A stretch of DNA of 64,000 nt, taken from positions 488,542 to 552,541 of the forward strand of contig CAJNDS010002401.1 in the NCBI GenBank assembly GCA_905221605.1, given 5' to 3'. Source of the DNA: Symbiodinium natans (taxonomy: Eukaryota; Sar; Dinophyceae; Suessiales; Symbiodiniaceae). A program made the position numbers and the translations under genes. Under the pieces are notes generated by a model, which saw only the letters and a list, made by a program, of their open reading frames with translations, was not told the DNA's origin and did no database searches. Positions 45,877-54,920 of this stretch are shown one piece after another. Within the stretch, counting starts at the first letter, position 1, and each line of letters opens with the position of its first letter.

Positions 45877-47066
45877 CGCCTTTGGTCTCCACTACGACCT
45901 CGGCTGCCACCCAGGCTCTGCTGCACAAAGGCGCGCAGAATGCAGGGCCTATTTGGCCACCCCAAGTGACTGGTTTGCTCGAGGTGGCGGCCAACGCTCT
46001 TCGGGCAGTAGCTGCGCTGGATCCACTGGGGCACAACCGCGCTCCGATAGTTGGCGGTGGGGTCCCTTCGGTCCCGGCCCCGACGCAGATGGTTGGTGGC
46101 CAACATGCCAGGCGACAACCGCCAGGTCTCGATGGGGGCATCTTCCCTGGGGCTATGCTGACTTCAGGTCCCCCAACGATGGTAACAGAAAGCCGCAGAG
46201 TCCAGCCTCTCCCTGTCTCTGAAAATCGTTGGACAAAACGTTCGCAGCCCTTACTCGAGGAAGACAGACGGCCGGTGAAGAGCCCAAGGTTGACATCTAC
46301 GGGCACAGGGACACAAGGCCAGGCCGACACAGCCATGGCAAGCACGCAAGACCACGGCCCACTGGCTGGAGCGCCAGAAGCCGTGCCATGGCCGCAGGAC
46401 AGCACTGGCAGAACCCCCACCCGTTCCTCACGCCCAACCTCGTCTTGGATGACACCTGCCCATTCAGCACCGGTGGAGCTGGATGGATCCGATGGTTTCA
46501 GCGAGCCAATTTCCTTTCTGGGGGGAGAGGAGATGGAAGCCCCCCTTTCAGCGGTCGAGGAAGACTGGCAGCAGTGGCAACTGAGTTGGATCACGGCATG
46601 GAACACGTCGGTGGGGCAACTTATGGACATGTGTGGAGCTGCTGCCACTGCGGCTCAGAGCAACCCGGCGTTGCAGGAGGTGCTCCCCGAGCCACCGCAC
46701 ATGGACACCGACGAGGTCCGCAACCAATGTCAGAGCACGCTGCGGAGCTTGCAGCAGCACCCCTGGGCATGCGGGCCGGAGATTGCGACTGCGGTCGAAG
46801 ACCTGATGCGCTGTTACTCGTGCCTAAAAAGCTGCCCAGCCGCTGTTCCGGACTGTCCCCAAGCTGTGCTCCTCATAGGCCACATTCTTCACGCTGCGGT
46901 TCAGGACGTCATGTCATACACGCCACAATGCACAGAAGAATGGTTGTTCCCACAACTGGTTCTCGGGAAGCACCCCGACTTGGCGGCACGCCTGGGTGCC
47001 AGCACTCCAGCCCTTCCGCACCACGCCCTGCTGCAAACGTGCGCATGTCCCTTCTTGCCTGCCTAG
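45870..47066 (+). CDS. Element polyprotein segment 2: Pro/Ser-rich linker and Trp/Cys region
   Basis: Continues segment 1 after a frame change at about 45,860-45,900. The first 200 residues are Pro, Ser, Thr and Gly-rich, as in a flexible linker. An acidic and Trp-rich patch follows (SAVEEDWQQWQLSWITAWN). After that comes a helical-looking region with paired cysteines (MRCYSCLKSCPAAVPDC) and a Leu/Ile-rich end. No named domain is recognised. The frame ends at 47,066, where a new frame with a signal-peptide-like start (ATG 47,045) takes over. The same strand and composition as segments 1 and 3 support one original polyprotein. Confidence 0.5.
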   Translation: MLTPLVSTTTSAATQALLHKGAQNAGPIWPPQVTGLLEVAANALRAVAALDPLGHNRAPIVGGGVPSVPAPTQMVGGQHARRQPPGLDGGIFPGAMLTSGPPTMVTESRRVQPLPVSENRWTKRSQPLLEEDRRPVKSPRLTSTGTGTQGQADTAMASTQDHGPLAGAPEAVPWPQDSTGRTPTRSSRPTSSWMTPAHSAPVELDGSDGFSEPISFLGGEEMEAPLSAVEEDWQQWQLSWITAWNTSVGQLMDMCGAAATAAQSNPALQEVLPEPPHMDTDEVRNQCQSTLRSLQQHPWACGPEIATAVEDLMRCYSCLKSCPAAVPDCPQAVLLIGHILHAAVQDVMSYTPQCTEEWLFPQLVLGKHPDLAARLGASTPALPHHALLQTCACPFLPA

Positions 47067-47845
47067 TGTGCATTTTTGCGGGTACTACCTCAGCAGCCAG
47101 AGGCCTTGGACCGCCCTCAGGACGCGGCACCTTCGTTAGTGTCAGATTTCTCTGGTTTATAGGACACTGCCTTGGATGTGGAGGCTGCATTGCCGTCCAA
47201 GGCACGGAATTTCTCTTGGCGGCACTGTCCGTTGGAGTCCTCTTGGGTTGTGCGTGGACTACTCTTGCCGATCCACCCCATCTCAAGCCCCTTGGTCAGC
47301 GGGACTACGGCTTGCCCAGTGAGCACCAGGTCCTATGTTTGCTCTTAGCTGCCATGGGATGTGGGCTTGCCCTTACACCTTGCCTCTTGATGGTTGTGGT
47401 AGCCTGGCTCCCGATAGGAGTATTCCTCCTCGGCCTCCTCTCACCTGCCCTGCCGCCCCAACATACGCGGCGAGAGCCTTGGTGCAGGAATAAGAGAACA
47501 AGGGAGACTGCTGTAAAACAGATGAAGGGGTGCCTCTTCCTCTGTCTGCTGTTCTCACCGGCTGGAGCATCGGGTCCGCCTAAAATCCATAGTCCTGAGT
47601 ACGTCAGACAGGATGAGGGCGCTGTATCGATGCCCGACAACACTGAGGCCGATGGCACTTTCATGATGCAGGCAGCGGGTCAGGCCCACTTCAACCGAAT
47701 TCCGGCCTGGTCCCTCAGCCGAGTCCCACGTATTCGTATACGGCGTGAGCTGCACCCGTTGGAAGAAGTTGGCTCTAGCGATGCAAGAATTGTGCACGGC
47801 AACCTATACACGGAAGCTTGCCGTGTTCCACGGGGGAGTAGTTGA
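47045..47845 (+). CDS. Element polyprotein segment 3: multiple hydrophobic segments
   Basis: From ATG 47,045 the protein starts with a signal-peptide-like stretch (MSLLACLVCIFAGTTSAARG). Two long hydrophobic segments follow, at about 47,200-47,290 and 47,333-47,450 (for example LLMVVVAWLPIGVFLLGLL). A second signal-like start is at 47,522 (MKGCLFLCLLFSPAGASG). The rest is charged and Arg-rich up to the stop at 47,843. Membrane or secretory segments are unexpected in a retroelement replication protein. The frame hands over to the next segment somewhere in 47,745-47,840. No function can be assigned. Confidence 0.5.
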   Translation: MSLLACLVCIFAGTTSAARGLGPPSGRGTFVSVRFLWFIGHCLGCGGCIAVQGTEFLLAALSVGVLLGCAWTTLADPPHLKPLGQRDYGLPSEHQVLCLLLAAMGCGLALTPCLLMVVVAWLPIGVFLLGLLSPALPPQHTRREPWCRNKRTRETAVKQMKGCLFLCLLFSPAGASGPPKIHSPEYVRQDEGAVSMPDNTEADGTFMMQAAGQAHFNRIPAWSLSRVPRIRIRRELHPLEEVGSSDARIVHGNLYTEACRVPRGSS

Positions 47846-50800
47846 AGGCCCCGAGCCTATCCTTTTCAGAGTTGACAGCCGCCTTTTCCGACCCGCACTT
47901 GATGAAGCCATTGTGCAGGCCCTCGGCATCTCCGCAGATGCGGTTGACGTGTTGATGCTGGCCTCGCCGTTTGACTCTGTCACTCGCGAACAGTATGTCC
48001 TCCGGCCTCGCTCCTTCCCCTGGTATGCGCAAGCCGTGCCTGTTTTGGTGCGAGGCGAGCTCGACAGCTTCCATGTGCTACAAGCAGCAAGGGATGAACA
48101 GTGCCATGATCTCATCGCAGCGGCAGCGCTGCTCACTCAGATGCAGTCCATCCCGGAAGCTGAGCAGTGTCAGTGCGTGGAGGGTACGTTTGTGGCCGAT
48201 TCCCAACCTCTTTTGCAGCCACGTTGTGATGCGATTGTCTGGACGCCGATTGCGCTCAGAAGGCGTCTGATCGAAGCCAGTGCCCAATCTCCTCATGCAG
48301 CTGTGCACAGCAATCAGGGTCCTCTCAGCCATACCCTTTTGTCCTGCGCTATAATCACTGCCAATGGCATCATCCATGCACTCTTACCGGCCTTTGCCCC
48401 TGATAGCGAGACTTTTCGCATCCTCCGGGACGAATTTCCTGAGCTTGCTTCCCTGACTATGCGCCGCATGCGGTATGCGCTAACTGACCTGCCGCCAACG
48501 CAGTTCCTAGCCTTCCGCCGTGAGGAACTCGGAAGGCATTCCTTGGTTGTCGATCTACGTGCATTGGACCTTGGACTGCTTACTCTCACGGTGCCCCGAT
48601 ACATATCGTGCAACCAAATCCTCGATGTAACTGCGAGAGACCATGCTCGCATCTTGGACACGGCAGCCATGCATGAACATGTGATGTCTGGGGATTATAT
48701 CTGTTTGCTTCATGATCAGGCCGTTGAGCCTGATGTCATGCTTGATGTGGCTGGTTTTGATCTGCTACGAGCTTATCGACACACACTAGTCGAGGTGCCA
48801 ATTGGGAGTGACTCTGAAAACGCTGCTCCGCGGGGAGCCATATTGGCAAAAGCCCTACTCCTGGCGGCAGCGCCGCTACGGGGACCTGTCGGCACTATGT
48901 GCCTACTGCTTGTGGTGGGTGCCAGCCAAGCACATGCCGGACGCGCTGCCAGTGCTCCACCACACCGCAGTGGTAGGTTACAGCGGGTGCCAGCTCCTCC
49001 CTGCAACCTGCCCAACAAGGCCTCTCAGGCCACCCATGCGGCAATTCAGCGAGAGTTGCTGGCCTCTGGCAGGCTTCTCACGCCTGTTATCAGCCCTAGC
49101 CCCCTCGGCAACGATGATCCGCGTGAAGTCACATTCAAATTGTGGCACCCCGGGAGGGTCCTTACCCGGTGCTACCCGGCGCAATGGCCGTGGTATGATG
49201 TGCACGCTGACCTCCTTGAGACTATATCCGCCCTAGGCAGGTATGTCATCCTGCCTGCGGCCGCGGCACCGGACCATAGAGCTGTGCATATGGTTGCTAC
49301 CTCCAGTGCAGACACGCACAGCACCATCCTGGTGGCACGGGCAGGTTCGTGGAAATGCCTCGATGTTGACTGGCGCAATCCTGCAGCCGACATTCATGCG
49401 TGGGTTGAAGGCTTGGATGGCACCCATTCCTATCGCATTGATTGTGCGCACCGGGGGCGCATGCGGCATGGTGATGTATGCGTGGTTGTTGATACCTTTC
49501 AGTCAGCTTCGCCCACGCTTCTGGATATTAGTACTCTTTCTCTGACGATGCCAGTAGGGTGTTCTTGGACGCGCACTATAGGCAGGCAGGTCTTTCCCTT
49601 GTTGCAAGCTGGTCAACCGCATCTTTGGCTGCCACGTGTGCAAGGCGTGACAGCACGCGACACTGCCATGGATATGCTGCACACTCTTCGGTCGCCAAAT
49701 CCCGAAACTACCCATTTGCTCGATGTGCCACCGTACCTTTTAGGTCTTCCGGGTCCTATTCTTCTAGCGGCCCCTAGAGGTGGGATGTGCACCCTTGTCT
49801 GGTTGCATGATTGTCATGAATGTGTTCCACACGGTGTGGCCTTCGCCGTGGAAGGGGTGTTCCCCAGCCGTGCAGATCTTCTCTATGCGCTGCGTGAGCT
49901 GCCAGGAGCCGCATCTGAAATATGGCTTCGGGCCACGGAAATGTTTCTCTTATGGGGGCCCTCCGAATCCTTGCACTCTGCCGACAACGAGGCTGTTGTA
50001 GCTGAGATTGTGACAGCTAGCGTTGACATGCGACTTCTGCTGTCGCATAGCCGCACAGACTCCCTCTCTTCTGCGCCACGCATGGGAGCGCATGGGACGG
50101 CATTCATGCTGGGTCCCCGGGAGGCCAGGAGTAGTCAGATTTCCTCCTTGGATTCCTCGCTCGCTGACCCATGCATCCCGACCCTTGGTATCCCCGACGA
50201 AGGCACCTTGCATGTTGTGTACTGTGGTTCTATCCAGACCAGCTGCGTGGTCCCGTGTCCTAGCCGGCGGATGCCATGGGCACTCATCATTGGAGATGCA
50301 ATTAGGACGGCTTGTACTGATCAAACCTCCTGGGCTGAGGTAGCCACCGTAGCAGGTCTCTCAGTCTTGGACTTGCAAGGGGTGGCCGTTGTCCTCGACG
50401 GGTTCCGCTGGATGTGGCCGGAACCCATTACGCATCTTGGGCATGCCTGCGGCACGCTCCTTCGGCGCGCTCCGAACCAGGATTCTCGCTGTTATGTGGA
50501 GAGTGAGCACACTCTTCCGCCCTCAACGCTGCAGGCAAAGAGCTCCTGCGGCGGCATGATGCTTGCAAAGTGGGCTCAACTAGTTGCTTGGATCGCTAGT
50601 GCACCTCACACCGGCCGTTGGCTGCCTATTGCACTTTTTGTCAATGCTGCTATGGCCATGGTCGTGCCAGTCGACCCTACTGCTGCACGCCCGCCTCTCA
50701 TGTGTGTCCCTCCACCTGGGTTCCTTATTTTCGCTGATGTGCTTAACTGCTTCCTCCAGCACCCTCCGGTGGAGGGCACCCTCTTGCGGATATGGCGCCC

Positions 50801-51416
50801 CTGTAGGGGTCCAGCAGTTTACCAGTTCCGACAACAAGATGACCTCGACAGTCTGAGCACCTGGTTGCGTGAGCAGGGATGCAGGCCTACCCGTGATGTG
50901 TTCCACCTTGCGCACGACTCTGGCCCAGATGCCATTGACTTGCTCTGCACCCCGCCGGCCTCCGGAGCTTGGTGGATATTGCGAGATGGAGGACACCGCG
51001 AGTTGCTCAGACCTGTCTGTCAGTTGCCGGACATTTCGGAACAATTGGTCACGATTGATGAAGGAGGGCAGGCACACCGTCTGATTTGCGGAGGTCGGGC
51101 CAGCCTCCGGCCAGAGCATCTCCCGGGTAAGCGGGCAGTGATTGGACGCAGTGTCCCTAACTGGTACGGCGCCTTAGCGGGTACTGGACTGATGATGTTT
51201 TCGACGTCTGCTTGTTGGCGTCTGGCACCGGCCATGCTGGCCATTACCTTAGCCGTGCAGCCTGTGGGCGGGCAGACTATCCCAGCCGGTCATCCCCGCA
51301 GGGTCTGGACCTTTGGACTGCCTGAGCCTGTGGACCTCCCGACCGCGTCACGGACGGTCACAGATGCTCTCGGGCCCATCTCCCAAGGCAGCTTGATAAC
51401 GATGAGAAGCTCCTAG
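47745..51416 (+). CDS. Element polyprotein segment 4: repeated modules with hydrophobic spacers
   Basis: An uninterrupted frame of 1,223 codons, not explained by DNA repeats. It contains repeated landmarks. FPWYA is at about 48,013 and WPWYD at about 49,183. The Gly-Asp strand motifs SGDYICLL and HGDVCVVV are at about 48,688 and 49,468. Similar Trp/Leu-rich blocks occur elsewhere (PHLWLPRVQG; GMCTLVWLHDCHECVPHGVA). Hydrophobic signal-like segments separate blocks at about 48,846-48,955 (MCLLLVVGASQAHAG), 50,566-50,700 and 51,165-51,285 (AITLAVQPVGGQ). I recognise no named domain. The module resembles those in segments 7 to 9. Coding continues in another phase past the stop at 51,414, next to a run of C. 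Confidence 0.6.
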   Translation: MSCTRWKKLALAMQELCTATYTRKLAVFHGGVVEGPEPILFRVDSRLFRPALDEAIVQALGISADAVDVLMLASPFDSVTREQYVLRPRSFPWYAQAVPVLVRGELDSFHVLQAARDEQCHDLIAAAALLTQMQSIPEAEQCQCVEGTFVADSQPLLQPRCDAIVWTPIALRRRLIEASAQSPHAAVHSNQGPLSHTLLSCAIITANGIIHALLPAFAPDSETFRILRDEFPELASLTMRRMRYALTDLPPTQFLAFRREELGRHSLVVDLRALDLGLLTLTVPRYISCNQILDVTARDHARILDTAAMHEHVMSGDYICLLHDQAVEPDVMLDVAGFDLLRAYRHTLVEVPIGSDSENAAPRGAILAKALLLAAAPLRGPVGTMCLLLVVGASQAHAGRAASAPPHRSGRLQRVPAPPCNLPNKASQATHAAIQRELLASGRLLTPVISPSPLGNDDPREVTFKLWHPGRVLTRCYPAQWPWYDVHADLLETISALGRYVILPAAAAPDHRAVHMVATSSADTHSTILVARAGSWKCLDVDWRNPAADIHAWVEGLDGTHSYRIDCAHRGRMRHGDVCVVVDTFQSASPTLLDISTLSLTMPVGCSWTRTIGRQVFPLLQAGQPHLWLPRVQGVTARDTAMDMLHTLRSPNPETTHLLDVPPYLLGLPGPILLAAPRGGMCTLVWLHDCHECVPHGVAFAVEGVFPSRADLLYALRELPGAASEIWLRATEMFLLWGPSESLHSADNEAVVAEIVTASVDMRLLLSHSRTDSLSSAPRMGAHGTAFMLGPREARSSQISSLDSSLADPCIPTLGIPDEGTLHVVYCGSIQTSCVVPCPSRRMPWALIIGDAIRTACTDQTSWAEVATVAGLSVLDLQGVAVVLDGFRWMWPEPITHLGHACGTLLRRAPNQDSRCYVESEHTLPPSTLQAKSSCGGMMLAKWAQLVAWIASAPHTGRWLPIALFVNAAMAMVVPVDPTAARPPLMCVPPPGFLIFADVLNCFLQHPPVEGTLLRIWRPCRGPAVYQFRQQDDLDSLSTWLREQGCRPTRDVFHLAHDSGPDAIDLLCTPPASGAWWILRDGGHRELLRPVCQLPDISEQLVTIDEGGQAHRLICGGRASLRPEHLPGKRAVIGRSVPNWYGALAGTGLMMFSTSACWRLAPAMLAITLAVQPVGGQTIPAGHPRRVWTFGLPEPVDLPTASRTVTDALGPISQGSLITMRSS

Positions 51417-51916
51417 AAGTCTCCCCCCCCCTGATACAAGGTGTACAACACTGGCTGTACGTGCCTAGGACAAGAGTGGGGACATATACCTACTTGCTCA
51501 TGCAGTGGCATAGACAGGCGGCAGTCTTCGAGAGTCGGTCTAATCCACTGGACTGGGATGCCTTGTTCCAGTGGGCCACATCTGTCTTCACCCTGGAACA
51601 GCCGCTTGCACAAAAGTTTGTCCTGGTCCTCGACAAGCAGATTTTTCGATTCGGTACCATCGTGAGTGGTCTCCGGCATGGGCAGCTCCTGGCAATTGGG
51701 GAGCACACTCCATCGCGCAGCCCGATGCGTTACCTCAATCCATGGGGCGAAGAAGAAGAACTGCCTGAGATTGTCCGCAGTCACTGGGCCCGGTGGCCAG
51801 ATTTCCCTGCGCCCGGAGGGACCGGCTCTCCTGCCGATCACAGCGGGACGAAGTCAGGCTACATCCTCAGCGGTCGCACACAGCTCTTGCCAAACTCCCC
51901 TCTCGCTGTCCCCTAA
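51380..51916 (+). CDS. Element polyprotein segment 5
   Basis: Continues segment 4 after a frame change around 51,380-51,430, beside a run of nine C. It contains aromatic-rich strands (TRVGTYTYLLMQWHRQAAVF), Trp/Leu blocks (WDALFQWATSVF) and a Gly-His strand motif (SGLRHGQLLAIGEH at about 51,667-51,710), comparable to the Gly-Asp motifs of other modules. An acidic, Trp-rich tail precedes the handover. No known domain. Coding passes to another phase between about 51,840 and 51,916. Confidence 0.5.
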   Translation, partial: LPRQLDNDEKLLEVSPPLIQGVQHWLYVPRTRVGTYTYLLMQWHRQAAVFESRSNPLDWDALFQWATSVFTLEQPLAQKFVLVLDKQIFRFGTIVSGLRHGQLLAIGEHTPSRSPMRYLNPWGEEEELPEIVRSHWARWPDFPAPGGTGSPADHSGTKSGYILSGRTQLLPNSPLAVP

Positions 51917-52592
51917 TAACACCTCTCTTCTCGCTTGGGAGGCGGCTACCCATCAGCTTGGGGAAGTTCTAAGACTGCTGCGACAGCGGACCCAGGGCTA
52001 TGCATCACATCCTCAACGCAGCGCCGAGAGCAGAGTGCCTGTCAGCACGACAACCCTGAGCATCTCACCGCATGGCCCGGTCACCCTGCCAGACGGGGCT
52101 GAACATGAAAACAGTGTTCTGTCGGAACCTCAGGCCTCTACAGGGTATCGTGCGCCGCTCCTTCTCCTTACACTTGTGCACCGGCGGGGCCTTTGGGTGA
52201 TGCTCCTTCTCAGTAATCTCCTGACCTGTGGGGTAGAAGCACCGCCGGCACCTGTCAGAGTAGAACAGGCTCTCGTTAGTGCTGCAGGGGCATCGATTCC
52301 AGGGGGTGGACATGTCGAACATGCGCATTGTAATGTCACGCTGCCGCTGTACGGCAATACCCTGTCATGGTCCGTAAGGGACGCTTCCCCGGAGCAGCAC
52401 GGGACCCTGCAGGCTCAGCTCAGTACTGTGTGGCAGGCTCGAGCTGGCGGCAGACGTGTCGAGGAATCACCCTCCTGGCCGAGGACTGCAGGGAAATTCC
52501 TCATTCACTCCCCGGCTGTGCCAAGGCAGCCGCTAACGGGTAGGTTTATGCTCATGCGTCCCTTTTTGGGTCTGTCCACAGGCTCAGCTTGA
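51850..52592 (+). CDS. Element polyprotein segment 6
   Basis: The frame is open from 51,666, but the likely coding part starts near 51,850, where segment 5 deteriorates. It has a short helical part (LLAWEAATHQLGEVLRLLRQ), a Ser/Thr/Pro-rich linker and a hydrophobic segment at about 52,150-52,245 (LWVMLLLSNLLTCGVEA). A module-like stretch follows with an aromatic block (VTLPLYGNTLSWSVRDA). It ends at 52,592, and coding continues in the next phase, which is open upstream at least to 52,561. No family recognised. Confidence 0.45.
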
Positions 52593-54279
52593 AGACATTG
52601 AGATCTCCCTAGCTGGTTGTCTCTGGAGCCTAAGGCTTTCATGGGCTCTCCCGCTGCTTCTAACCTGCCCACGAGGCTACTTCTGTGCCTTGCTCGCTCT
52701 TGCGGTTGGGCTACCTGGCCCTACCTGGGCGATGACAACCAGCCAAAGCCAAGCTCCAGAACACATCCCCCACATGTCTTGTTGGCGACACGGCAATACA
52801 AGGGCCCTGGATAAAGCTCGAGGGGGTCTTCCGGCTCAAAGAGCACTCTCCATGGACATCTTAATGACGCAGATGCCAAGTGCTGCCACCCATCTGGTAT
52901 GGCAGCGTAACAGTCTTGCCATGTGTCTGCGCATGTGTTCATGCACCCCGCCTGCTGTGGCGGAGATGGCCCTACTGGCCGGGTTGCCTTCTTCCTGCCA
53001 CAGCTCTGTTGTATTGGACAGCGCGCCACCTGACTTTGAAGCTGTTCATTGGAAACTAGTCCCGGAAGCTGACGCCTCACCCTCGCGGCACTTGGGTCGG
53101 TTGCTGTTCAGCATTGCTTTGGGGGTCTCATCTGGTTGGAGGGTCTCCCTCCTTTCGAGTGTGGTCGTCATGCACCTAGCCCCTACACTAGTCAGACCCA
53201 TGACGCTACGTCAGGCCACGGAACCTGTTCGGGTGGGGGCATTTCCGTGGCATGTTGCCATACCTGCGCGGACGGTTAGCAGTCTCTCTGAGGCTGGACC
53301 CATCCTGGTGCACCTGCTCAGCCCCTTCCGGGGCACGGGGGACACGCACGAAATTAGCCGAAGCTGCGACTGGTCATGGCTAGTGCGCCTCTTATATGCT
53401 GAGGAACCTAGATGGGGGCACCAACTAGTGCCAGTTTGGCCCAATACGGTTGCCGGCACCTTAACCTTCGTCCCGGTCCCCCCGGACAACTCCTTGGTTT
53501 GTGTGGTTGTGGCGGCTTCAACCTGGAGGTTGAGCCTGTGCATCCCGCAAGTTGCACGGCTGGAGTGGGTGCAGGAAGCTATAAGTCACCGAGCACCGCA
53601 GGCCTTTGGGCAGCTCTTTCCACCACCGCCTCTTGAGCCGCTGCTTGAGCCAACGCCATCTTCTGAACTAGAGAGCGAGACGCGGGCTACGCTCCACATG
53701 CGCAGTGGTGACGTTTTCTACGCCTCTCTCCTGGGACAAGCAGGCTCCGCCCGCAGAGGGGGGGAAGTTACGGTGGACTCCCTCGCCTCTCTCAGACATG
53801 ACACTCTCTGGCAACGGTTCTTAGTCATACCCTTCGCCTTTGAATGCACCATATGGCAGCCCGGAAACGGCCCGAGTGTCATCGAGGTCCCAGCTGGGTC
53901 GAGATGGTTGCCCCACTCCCAGACCTTCGATAGCTTTCCGGATTTGGGAGCTAGAGGCCAATGGGTCGTCGCTCCTTGGGCGTGGGGTCATGGCATACAC
54001 ATGTGCCTGCGCTGTCATGACGCCTTCCATGCACACATACTGATACACTGCACAAGCAACAATCTTTGCGTCCGGACCCCTACCTGTGCGGATCGTGCGT
54101 ACATGCAACACATCTTCGCTGGGGCGGGAGGCCGTGGCACTTGGACTGTCGCCGGTAGCTCCCCCCACCCCGCAACACAGCTCACGGACCCGGTTCATCT
54201 CAGGATGGAGATGTCCTGCGGGAGGGCTGTGCCGTGCGGGCACTGCCCTCTGCCCGCTCCAATGGACGTCGTAGCCTGA
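52561..54279 (+). CDS. Element polyprotein segment 7: module A of the clearest repeat pair
   Basis: About 570 codons. Hydrophobic segments lie at about 52,640-52,735 and 53,095-53,190. A complete module follows: VRVGAFPWHVAIP (about 53,230), HQLVPVWPNTVAGTL (about 53,420), a Pro/Glu linker, MRSGDVFYASLL (about 53,700), RHDTLWQRFLVIPF (about 53,794), IWQPG, QWVVAPWAW and HMCLRCHDAFHAHIL (about 53,998). The same landmarks recur in the same order in segments 8 and 9, so this is an internal protein duplication. The CLRC...H..H arrangement could bind a metal. The stop is at 54,277-54,279. The fold and function are unknown to me. Confidence 0.6.
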   Translation, partial: PFWVCPQAQLEDIEISLAGCLWSLRLSWALPLLLTCPRGYFCALLALAVGLPGPTWAMTTSQSQAPEHIPHMSCWRHGNTRALDKARGGLPAQRALSMDILMTQMPSAATHLVWQRNSLAMCLRMCSCTPPAVAEMALLAGLPSSCHSSVVLDSAPPDFEAVHWKLVPEADASPSRHLGRLLFSIALGVSSGWRVSLLSSVVVMHLAPTLVRPMTLRQATEPVRVGAFPWHVAIPARTVSSLSEAGPILVHLLSPFRGTGDTHEISRSCDWSWLVRLLYAEEPRWGHQLVPVWPNTVAGTLTFVPVPPDNSLVCVVVAASTWRLSLCIPQVARLEWVQEAISHRAPQAFGQLFPPPPLEPLLEPTPSSELESETRATLHMRSGDVFYASLLGQAGSARRGGEVTVDSLASLRHDTLWQRFLVIPFAFECTIWQPGNGPSVIEVPAGSRWLPHSQTFDSFPDLGARGQWVVAPWAWGHGIHMCLRCHDAFHAHILIHCTSNNLCVRTPTCADRAYMQHIFAGAGGRGTWTVAGSSPHPATQLTDPVHLRMEMSCGRAVPCGHCPLPAPMDVVA

Positions 54280-54920
54280 CCTTAAGCATAGGGCTGTACC
54301 TTCTTCTTTTAGGAGGGTTGGGACATCGGCCAATCGGGCAGGGCCAGGAAATGGTACTCCTCTTGTCCCTCCTCTGGGTTTCTCCAGCCATGGAACTTGA
54401 ATGTAGCTCTAGCTCTAGTGAGTCAGGACAGCCTCCCACCAGGCGGTCAAGGTCGCCCTCTAGGAGCGGCGCTTTCCAACCACTGAAGCCGCGAGTCATT
54501 GAGGTAGGCCTGGTCCATCACCCAACCTCGCCTAGATGGCGTCCTGCCGAGCACACGGTCAACTTGGGCAGCTTTCCATGGATCCAAACACTGTGCCCCA
54601 TTATGGGGGCTGCGGCTCCCTTGCGGCCACATCCGCACATGCCACAGCAGGACATCTACCACCTGGTGCGAGCCACCATGCAGGACTGGTCGGAACCTCT
54701 TGTCCCTGTCTGGCCAGCACTGAGCATGGGAGCCCTGCACCTAGTACCCTGCCCTCCGCCCCCCCCTATTGTGCGGAGAGGCGCAAGCGCGTTTACTGCT
54801 GCGGGATCCGCCATGCCGACTAGTACCCGACGCCCTCGGGGTCGGTGCGGACTACACGGGTCCCCTCACAGCCGCGTTTTCCTTTCTTTCTTCTTCCAAC
54901 ATCCGTCTCCGACATGGTGA
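54234..54920 (+). CDS. Element polyprotein segment 8: hydrophobic start and first half of module B
   Basis: Begins with two hydrophobic stretches (GLYLLLLGGLGH and MVLLLSLLWVSPAME, about 54,275-54,395), a Ser-rich acidic stretch and an Arg/Ser-rich stretch. Module landmarks follow: VNLGSFPWIQTL (about 54,560) and EPLVPVWPALSMGAL (about 54,690), which align with AFPW and QLVPVWP of segment 7. The true frame changes between about 54,750 and 54,830, near a run of seven C. The residues after that in this phase are probably not coding. Confidence 0.55.
   Translation: MRALPSARSNGRRSLTLSIGLYLLLLGGLGHRPIGQGQEMVLLLSLLWVSPAMELECSSSSSESGQPPTRRSRSPSRSGAFQPLKPRVIEVGLVHHPTSPRWRPAEHTVNLGSFPWIQTLCPIMGAAAPLRPHPHMPQQDIYHLVRATMQDWSEPLVPVWPALSMGALHLVPCPPPPPIVRRGASAFTAAGSAMPTSTRRPRGRCGLHGSPHSRVFLSFFFQHPSPTW

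Noticed and set aside
46229-47045. N-terminal half of the 538-codon frame as a separate protein
   Set aside because: Over this interval the other phase (45,870-47,066) has the more consistent linker-type composition. Only the part from ATG 47,045 onward looks coding in this phase.
47745-51416. Single cellular gene of 1,223 codons
   Set aside because: Its modules and hydrophobic spacers continue in other phases up to the RNase H and EEP domains, so it is treated as part of the retroelement polyprotein.
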